A stretch of 35,934 bases of DNA, from contig CABUUK010000018.1 in assembly GCA_902494765.1 (NCBI GenBank), positions 1 to 35,934 of the forward strand. The letters are read 5' to 3'. Shown here piece by piece: positions 31,629-35,934 of this stretch. Each line of letters begins with the position of its first letter. The stretch's first letter is position 1. The DNA is from an uncultured Collinsella sp. GTDB lineage: Bacteria; Actinomycetota; Coriobacteriia; Coriobacteriales; Coriobacteriaceae. The notes under the pieces were generated by a model that was not told the DNA's origin, ran no database searches, and saw only the letters and a program-made list of their open reading frames with translations. Position numbers and translations under genes: made by a program.

Positions 31629-32489
31629 TCACTCGCTTGCTTTTGCTTGGTCCCACAGGTCGTTGAGCTGAGCGGTTGAGCAGGCGGCGAGGTCATCGCC
31701 CGCCTCGTGCACGGCGGCCTCCATCGCAGCCCAGCGACGGCGGAACTTGGCCGTGCTGGCGCGCAGGGCACTCTCGGCGTCGATCCCCTCTTTGCGCGCG
31801 ACGTTGACCAAGGCAAAGAGCAGGTCGCCAAACTCCATTTCGCGCTCGGGCGAGCCGGGCTCCTCGGCCTCAAACTCGGCACGCTCCTCGGCTACCTCGT
31901 CCCACACGTCCTGGACCGTCTCCCACTCAAAGCCCACGGCAGCCGCCTTGCGCGATACCTTCTGAGCCTGCATCAGCGCCGGCAGATGCGTGGGCACACC
32001 GTCGAGCAGGCCCTCGGGCGTAGCCTCGCCCGCCGCCACGGCCTTGTCCTTGGCAGCCTTCTCGGCAAGCTTGACCTCGTCCCAGATCTTGAGCACTTCG
32101 TCGGAGTTATCGGCATCCGCATCGCCAAATACGTGCGGATGACGGCGGATGAGCTTGGCGTCGATATCGCGTGCCACATCGGCCAGCGTAAACTCGCCGG
32201 CGTCCGCCGCAATCTGCGCATGCAGTACTACTTGCATGAGCACATCGCCCAGCTCCTCGCGCAGATGTGCCACGTCGTCCGCCTCGATGCAATCGAGCGC
32301 CTCGTAGGCTTCCTCGATCATGTTTTTGCCAATGCTGCGGTGCGTCTGTTCGCGGTCCCACGGGCAGCCGTCGGGCTGACGCAGGCGCCAGATGGTCTGC
32401 ACCAGATGCTGCAGCTCAGCCGACGCGTCGACCAGCGTGGACAGGTCGCGCGAACCCTCGGCATTTTGCTGAGCCATATACTGTGCCAT
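31629..32489 (-). CDS. mazG: Nucleoside triphosphate pyrophosphohydrolase MazG
   Basis: 286 residues from the ATG at 32489 (GAGGAGGAATAACC upstream). Hydrolyses NTPs or dNTPs to monophosphates and pyrophosphate, cleaning the pool and lowering ppGpp after amino-acid starvation. Two MazG domains: RLRQPDGCPWDREQTHRSIGKNMIEEAYEALDCI...LREELGDVLMQVVLHAQ, with the EExxE and ExxD metal sites, and a second unit, FEWETVQDVWDEVAEERAEFE...EREMEFGDLLFALVNVARKEGIDAESALR. Stop-to-start spacing to the phosphodiesterase gene is 2 bp, so it is co-transcribed. Confidence 0.97.
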   Translation of the reverse strand: MAQYMAQQNAEGSRDLSTLVDASAELQHLVQTIWRLRQPDGCPWDREQTHRSIGKNMIEEAYEALDCIEADDVAHLREELGDVLMQVVLHAQIAADAGEFTLADVARDIDAKLIRRHPHVFGDADADNSDEVLKIWDEVKLAEKAAKDKAVAAGEATPEGLLDGVPTHLPALMQAQKVSRKAAAVGFEWETVQDVWDEVAEERAEFEAEEPGSPEREMEFGDLLFALVNVARKEGIDAESALRASTAKFRRRWAAMEAAVHEAGDDLAACSTAQLNDLWDQAKASE

Positions 32490-32491
32490 GG

Positions 32492-33040
32492 TTATTCCTC
32501 CTCCATGATCACGTGACGGAACGCGCCGCCCTCGTAGATGCCGTAGCTGTGCGTACCGTCCTTGGGAATGCTCACGCTGCCGGGGTTGAAGAGCCACAGG
32601 CCCGGGTGCGCCTCACTTTCCTCGTTAACCTTGATGTGCGTGTGGCCGTAGACGAGCGCGGAGCCCTCGGGCAGCGCAGGCGCGTGGTCGACGCTGTTGT
32701 GCATGCCGGCGCCAAAAACATGGCCATGCGTCAGGAACAGCTCGCGGCCGCTCTCGTCGAACAGCGTGGCGTAGTCGGCCATGACCGGGAAATCGAGCAC
32801 CATCTGGTCGACCTCGGCGTCACAGTTGCCGCGCACCGCGATGATGCGGTCGGCCAGGGCATTGAGCAGCGGAATCACACGCTTGGGAGCGTAATCGCGC
32901 GGCAGGTCGTTACGCGGACCGTGATAGAGCAGGTCGCCCAGCAGGACGATGCGGTCGGGCTGCTCGGACTCGATGGCGGCGACCAGGCGCTCGGTCCAGT
33001 ATGCCGAGCCGTGGATGTCGGAGGCGATGAGGTATTTCAT
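32492..33040 (-). CDS. YfcE-like phosphodiesterase
   Basis: 182 residues from the ATG at 33040 (GAAAGGACCACC upstream). Metallophosphoesterase motifs: ASDIHGS, LLGDLLYHGPRN, AVRGNCDAEVD, FLTHGHVFG and VYGHTH, then NPGSVSIPK, which together mark the YfcE/MJ0936 group of Mn-dependent phosphodiesterases. The natural substrate is unknown. It is the middle gene of larC-like, yfcE-like, mazG. Confidence 0.93.
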   Translation of the reverse strand: MKYLIASDIHGSAYWTERLVAAIESEQPDRIVLLGDLLYHGPRNDLPRDYAPKRVIPLLNALADRIIAVRGNCDAEVDQMVLDFPVMADYATLFDESGRELFLTHGHVFGAGMHNSVDHAPALPEGSALVYGHTHIKVNEESEAHPGLWLFNPGSVSIPKDGTHSYGIYEGGAFRHVIMEEE

Positions 33041-33095
33041 GGTGGTCCTTTCGGGTGGGGTTGATGGAGCTTGGCGTGGCGTGCCGCCGGCCGCG

Positions 33096-33581
33096 TTACT
33101 CAAATCGCAGTGCCGCGCTCTGGGCCGCCTGCATCACGCGTTGGAGCGGCACATTGTGCTCGCGGGCAAGGCGGGCGCAGTCTTCGTACTCGGGCGCCGC
33201 GCGCTCGCTGCCGTCGGGCAAGGTCGCCACCTTGACGGACACCTCGCCCCATGGCGTTGTTACGCGCTCAAAGCGGCGTGGTAGGCAAACGCGCTCCATA
33301 ACCTGGCGGCGGATGCCATTGGTCGTGGTTTCCAAAAAGACAATCGTCTGCAGGCGCTCGATATCCTCGTGGGTACAGATTACCTGCAACTGCCAGCCAG
33401 GACGGCCTTTTTTGCAGTAGAGGGGCAGCCAGTGCACCTCGCGCGCACCCGCCTCGCGCAGGCGGTCGGCAGCGTAGGCGAGCACCTCGGGCGATGCGTC
33501 GTCGATATCGCATTCCAACTTGACGATGGTTTCGGGTGCATCGGTCTCGCGGGACAGCGGGGATGTGCTATCGCATGGCAT
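33096..33581 (-). CDS. larC: Free-standing LarC C-terminal domain (LarC2)
   Basis: 161 residues from the ATG at 33581, with GGAAAGGAG 9 bp upstream. It matches the C-terminal half of LarC (DUF111), the CTP-dependent nickel insertase that completes the nickel-pincer cofactor of lactate racemase: IVKLECDIDDASPEVLAYAADRLREAGAREVHWLPLYCKKGRPGW, LETTTNGIRRQ, TTPWGEVSVKVA and PEYEDCARLAREHNVPLQRV. The N-terminal LarC1 half is missing and no larA, larB or larE lies nearby. In some lactobacilli larC1 and larC2 are joined by programmed frameshifting; the 300 bp upstream here do not encode LarC1. It is either a complementing subunit or a specialised stand-alone form. Confidence 0.85.
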   Translation of the reverse strand: MPCDSTSPLSRETDAPETIVKLECDIDDASPEVLAYAADRLREAGAREVHWLPLYCKKGRPGWQLQVICTHEDIERLQTIVFLETTTNGIRRQVMERVCLPRRFERVTTPWGEVSVKVATLPDGSERAAPEYEDCARLAREHNVPLQRVMQAAQSAALRFE

Positions 33582-33882
33582 ACGGTCCGACTCCTTTCCG
33601 CACGGGCTCGTTTTGTTCATCCAAACGCTAGCACATCGGACGTGGCACAGGCGTGACTTTCGTCCGTCGCCGCCCTCGCCCCTATCCAAACATGTACATC
33701 AGCCTCCAAACATGTCATTTTCTGCAGCTTTTGGAGGCTGATGTACATGTTTTGAGAGCGCAAGCGAGGCCGCGCCGCGCACCGCACAGCCTTTCCAATC
33801 GATTTCGACCCCCGGCGTGTCCGGCGTGTTGAGAGCTGCGCCATTACAATGAAGCGGATTCGCTTGACGCAAAGGAGCCGCC
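33582..33882. other. Divergent intergenic region with palindrome
   Basis: 301 bp between the divergent larC-like and PHP genes. Apart from the 23-bp inverted repeat at 33688-33752 I see only the ribosome binding site AAAGGAG before the PHP gene at its right end. Confidence 0.5.
33688..33752. repeat. 23-bp perfect inverted repeat
   Basis: Arms at 33688-33710 and 33730-33752 (AAACATGTACATCAGCCTCC... and complement) are exact over 23 bp with a 19-base loop. CCAAACATGT occurs twice in the left half (33686-33695 and 33706-33715). It sits between divergent genes rather than at a 3' end. Confidence 0.85.
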
Positions 33883-34794
33883 ATGTCTGCTTGCCCGCTG
33901 ATCGATTGCCATACCCACACCTCGTTCTCGGACGGTCATGCCTCGTTTGAGGACAACGTTCGCGCCGCTGCTGCGGCCGGGTGCCGCGTCATGGTCTCAA
34001 CCGACCATCTCACCCTGCCCGCCAGCATGGATGCCAACTGCGAAGTGCAGGTTACTGAGGGCGACCTGCCGGCACATCGTCTGGCTTTTGAGGATGCTCG
34101 CAAGCTTGCCGCGCAGATTGCGCCGGAGCTCAGCTTTATCTATGGCTTTGAATGCGATTGGTACGAGGGCTGCGAGCCTTTGGTTGAGCGCTGGTCCCAG
34201 GGCGCCGTCGTACTCCTGGGCAGCGTGCATTGGATTGGCAACCCAGGCGATATTGCGGCAGGTGCTGCGGGCACGGCGGGGACGGAGGACATCGCTCGTC
34301 CCGATACGCCCGATTCGCGCTGCGGCTGGATCGACGATGACACCAACCTGCACGTTTGGGAAAACCTGGGGGTACGCGGCGTGTGGGAGCGCTATGTCGA
34401 TGACTGGTGCCGCGCCTGCGAAAGCCCGCTCAACTTTGATGTGATGGCTCACCCCGACTTGGTCATGCGTTTTTCGAAGGAGGGCTTTGCGCCCGACTTT
34501 GACCCGGCGCCGTTCTGGGAGCAGATGGCCGAGTGCGCGCACGATACGGGTCGCCGCGTTGAGGTCTCGACCGCCGCACCGCGCAAGGGCCTCGATGACT
34601 ACTATCCCGCGACCGGATTGCTGCGCCGCTTTGCCCACGCCGAGGTGCCGATCACTTTTGGCTCGGACGCACACCGCGCCTGCGACATCTGCTGGAACAT
34701 CCGCGAGACCCAGGCCCACACCTACGACTGTGGCTACCGAACCTTCGACGTCCCCCACGCCACCGGCGAATGGGAATCCACACCCCTCGCCTAA
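33883..34794 (+). CDS. hisK: PHP-family histidinol-phosphatase
   Basis: 303 residues, with AAAGGAG 5 bp before the ATG. PHP metal-binding motifs: IDCHTHTSFSDGHASFEDNVRAAAAAG, STDH, YGFECDW, LGSVHWI, VMAHPDLV and FGSDAH near the end. HisK/HisJ removes the phosphate from histidinol phosphate in histidine synthesis. It faces hisE, hisI and hisF, which supports this reading. About 35 residues rich in Gly, Ala and Asp after VHWIGNPGD are probably a loop insert. A related PHP phosphatase is the alternative. Confidence 0.88.
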   Translation: MSACPLIDCHTHTSFSDGHASFEDNVRAAAAAGCRVMVSTDHLTLPASMDANCEVQVTEGDLPAHRLAFEDARKLAAQIAPELSFIYGFECDWYEGCEPLVERWSQGAVVLLGSVHWIGNPGDIAAGAAGTAGTEDIARPDTPDSRCGWIDDDTNLHVWENLGVRGVWERYVDDWCRACESPLNFDVMAHPDLVMRFSKEGFAPDFDPAPFWEQMAECAHDTGRRVEVSTAAPRKGLDDYYPATGLLRRFAHAEVPITFGSDAHRACDICWNIRETQAHTYDCGYRTFDVPHATGEWESTPLA

Positions 34795-34826
34795 CTAGTC
34801 GTTTAAGAACGTCCCCAATGACTAGT
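34794..34826. repeat. REP-like GGGGAC element, copy C2
   Basis: ACTAGTC (34794-34800) and GACTAGT (34820-34826) enclose TTTAAGAACGTCCCCAA after one base; on the minus strand this is TTGGGGACGTTCTTAAA. It fills the gap between the convergent hisK-like and hisE genes, overlapping the last base of one stop codon and all three bases of the other. Related to the copy at 12809-12839. Confidence 0.75.
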
Positions 34827-35139
34827 GGCGGCGGGCGTTGAGTTCGCCGGCCAGCTCGTCGAGGGTGATGCCGTAGCGCTCGAGCGTCACGAGCAGGTGG
34901 TAGACCAGGTCGCCGGCCTCGTAGCGGATGTGATCGTGATCGTTATCCTTGCAGGCCATGATCACCTCGCTCGCCTCCTCGGCAAGCTTCTTGAGCAGCT
35001 CGTCCTCGACGTCGGTCAACAGACGAGCGGTGTAGCTCTCCTGCGGCGATGCGTCGCGACGGCCGTGAATCACCTCGGCGAGCCCCGTCAGCGTCTCACC
35101 GATATTTCCATCCTGAACGTTTGCGGTGCGCACACCCAT
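34822..35139 (-). CDS. hisE: Phosphoribosyl-ATP pyrophosphatase HisE
   Basis: 105 residues, with GAAAGGATT before the ATG. Second step of histidine synthesis, PR-ATP to PR-AMP. A short all-alpha MazG-like fold: LTGLAEVIHGRR...SYTARLL, KKLAEEASEVIMACKD and RYEAGDLVYHLLVTLERYGITLDELAGEL, with the EExxE and ExxD metal sites. It is separate from HisI here, unlike the fused enterobacterial HisIE. It lies 46 bp after hisI. Confidence 0.97.
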   Translation of the reverse strand: MGVRTANVQDGNIGETLTGLAEVIHGRRDASPQESYTARLLTDVEDELLKKLAEEASEVIMACKDNDHDHIRYEAGDLVYHLLVTLERYGITLDELAGELNARRH

Positions 35140-35185
35140 AGTTCAATCCTTTCTGGTTGGCCAAGCGCCTAGTCGAGCGCCCGTC

Positions 35186-35515
35186 CTACGCGAGTTTCTT
35201 AAAGAAGCAGGTACGGTTGCCGGTATGGCAGGCAGGACCCGGCGAGTCGACCTTGACCAGCAGCGTATCGCTATCGCAGTCGGCCCAGAGTTCCTTGACC
35301 TCCTGCATGTTGCCGCTCGTCGCGCCCTTGTTCCAGAGCTCCTGGCGGCTGCGGCTCCAAAACCACGTGGTCCCGGTCTTGAGCGTCAGCCCCACCGATT
35401 CCTCATTCATCCAAGCAACCATAAGCACCTCACCGGTGTCATACTGCTGAACCACACAAGGAATCAGCCCGCGAGCGTCGTACGTAAGCTTTGAAGGATC
35501 GGTTATCTCTTCCAT
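35186..35515 (-). CDS. hisI: Phosphoribosyl-AMP cyclohydrolase HisI
   Basis: 109 residues from the ATG at 35515 (GGGGAGA upstream); the frame upstream runs into the palindromic repeat and is not coding. Third step, opening the adenine ring of PR-AMP. Motifs: GLIPCVVQQYDTGEVLMVAWMNEESVGLTLKTG, WFWSRSRQELWNKGATSGN, DCDSDTLLVKV and GPACHTGNRTCFF, with the Cys/Asp ligands for Zn and Mg. Confidence 0.98.
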   Translation of the reverse strand: MEEITDPSKLTYDARGLIPCVVQQYDTGEVLMVAWMNEESVGLTLKTGTTWFWSRSRQELWNKGATSGNMQEVKELWADCDSDTLLVKVDSPGPACHTGNRTCFFKKLA

Positions 35516-35551
35516 TTCTCTCCCCAAATTCAAACTTCGCAGGTCGGCGAG

Positions 35552-35651
35552 GGTTGTCCAGGTGCCCGAGATTCCGAGCGACAAGCCCGACGACGCGTAC
35601 TTAAGTACGCGAGGAGGGTTGGAGCCGGAAGGTCGGGTGCCTGGGCAAGCC
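35552..35651. repeat. Palindromic repeat family B, copy 2
   Basis: Arms GGTTGTCCAGGTGCCCGA (35552-35569) and TCGGGTGCCTGGGCAAGCC (35633-35651). The centre is a perfect palindrome, GCGTACTTAAGTACGC (35595-35610). It lies between hisF and hisI within the operon, 6 bp after the hisF stop. Arms match copy 1 at 10166-10265 with two compensated base-pair changes. Confidence 0.9.
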
Positions 35652-35657
35652 ACAGCG

Positions 35658-35934
35658 CTAGAAGTCCAACCTCACAGGAATGCCCTGCGACGCCATATAC
35701 TCCTTCACCTGGCGAATGCTGAAGGTTCCAAAGTGAAAGACGCTCGCCGCCAGCACGGCATCGGCCTCGCCCTCGATCACGCCCTCGGCAAAATGCTCGA
35801 GCGCACCCACGCCGCCGCTCGCAATAACGGGAATCGGCACCGCGCGCGCCACGGCACGGGTGAGTGCCAGGTCAAAGCCGGCCTTGGTGCCGTCGCGATC
35901 CATACTGGTCAGCAAGATCTCGCCGGCGCCGCGA
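35658..35934 (-). CDS. hisF: Imidazole glycerol phosphate synthase subunit HisF (partial)
   Basis: The C-terminal 91 or so residues; the start lies beyond the window. The visible part has GAGEILLTSMDRDGTKAGFDLAL, IPVIASGGVGALEHFAEGV and ADAVLAASVFHFGTFSIRQVKEYMASQGIPVRL, which are the late TIM-barrel strands of HisF, including the Asp of the SMDRDGT loop. HisF joins ammonia from HisH to PRFAR to make IGP and AICAR. First of hisF-hisI-hisE as seen here. Confidence 0.97.
   Translation of the reverse strand, partial: RGAGEILLTSMDRDGTKAGFDLALTRAVARAVPIPVIASGGVGALEHFAEGVIEGEADAVLAASVFHFGTFSIRQVKEYMASQGIPVRLDF

Overview
The window is about 36 kb of GC-rich bacterial chromosome whose gene content, strong purine-rich ribosome binding sites and protein sequences suggest a Coriobacteriia member, most likely Collinsella or a close relative. 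This is inference from protein resemblance and base composition; there is no rRNA in the window. Most of it is ordinary housekeeping DNA. The left end is cut just outside, or inside, a palindromic element, and the right end cuts hisF.

Layout. 1-2350: an AbiE-like type IV toxin-antitoxin pair of visibly lower GC, bracketed by two near-identical terminator hairpins and by two inverted copies of a large palindromic repeat. 2352-7206: PcrA-type helicase, undecaprenyl-diphosphatase UppP and a universal stress protein. 7410-9134: a BceRS-like two-component system without a transporter beside it. 9312-12793: an unrecognised protein, PurH and a GNAT acetyltransferase. 12932-18100: a DUF2207 membrane protein, GluQ (glutamyl-queuosine tRNA-Asp synthetase) and a small operon of a membrane protein with two metallophosphoesterases. 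18301-21612: a 958-residue PLD-helicase-DUF3427 protein facing a Nudix hydrolase. 22144-24769: a UBA/DUF4342 protein with an OmpR-type regulator and kinase. 24846-26422: a VOC protein, an orphan PTS IIB, a TPR-like membrane protein and tRNA-Leu(UAA). 26573-29844: Ppx/GppA, a DivIC/FtsB-like protein and enolase, the usual actinobacterial eno-divIC-ppx neighbourhood. 30222-31589: an AAA-DUF4143 ATPase preceded by three 19-bp repeats at exact 33-bp spacing. 31629-33581: MazG, a YfcE-like phosphodiesterase and a free-standing LarC C-terminal domain. 33883-35934: PHP histidinol-phosphatase facing hisE, hisI and partial hisF.

The most unusual signal is not a protein. At least eleven intergenic inverted repeats of several families lie in the window, most of them within about 15 bp of a stop codon. 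In one family a conserved core of about 70 bp sits between completely unrelated but individually perfect palindromic arms. In others, copies differ by paired changes that preserve base pairing. This suggests mobile or structure-selected elements that settle in, or build, 3'-end hairpins. No CRISPR array, rRNA, integrase or transposase gene was found.
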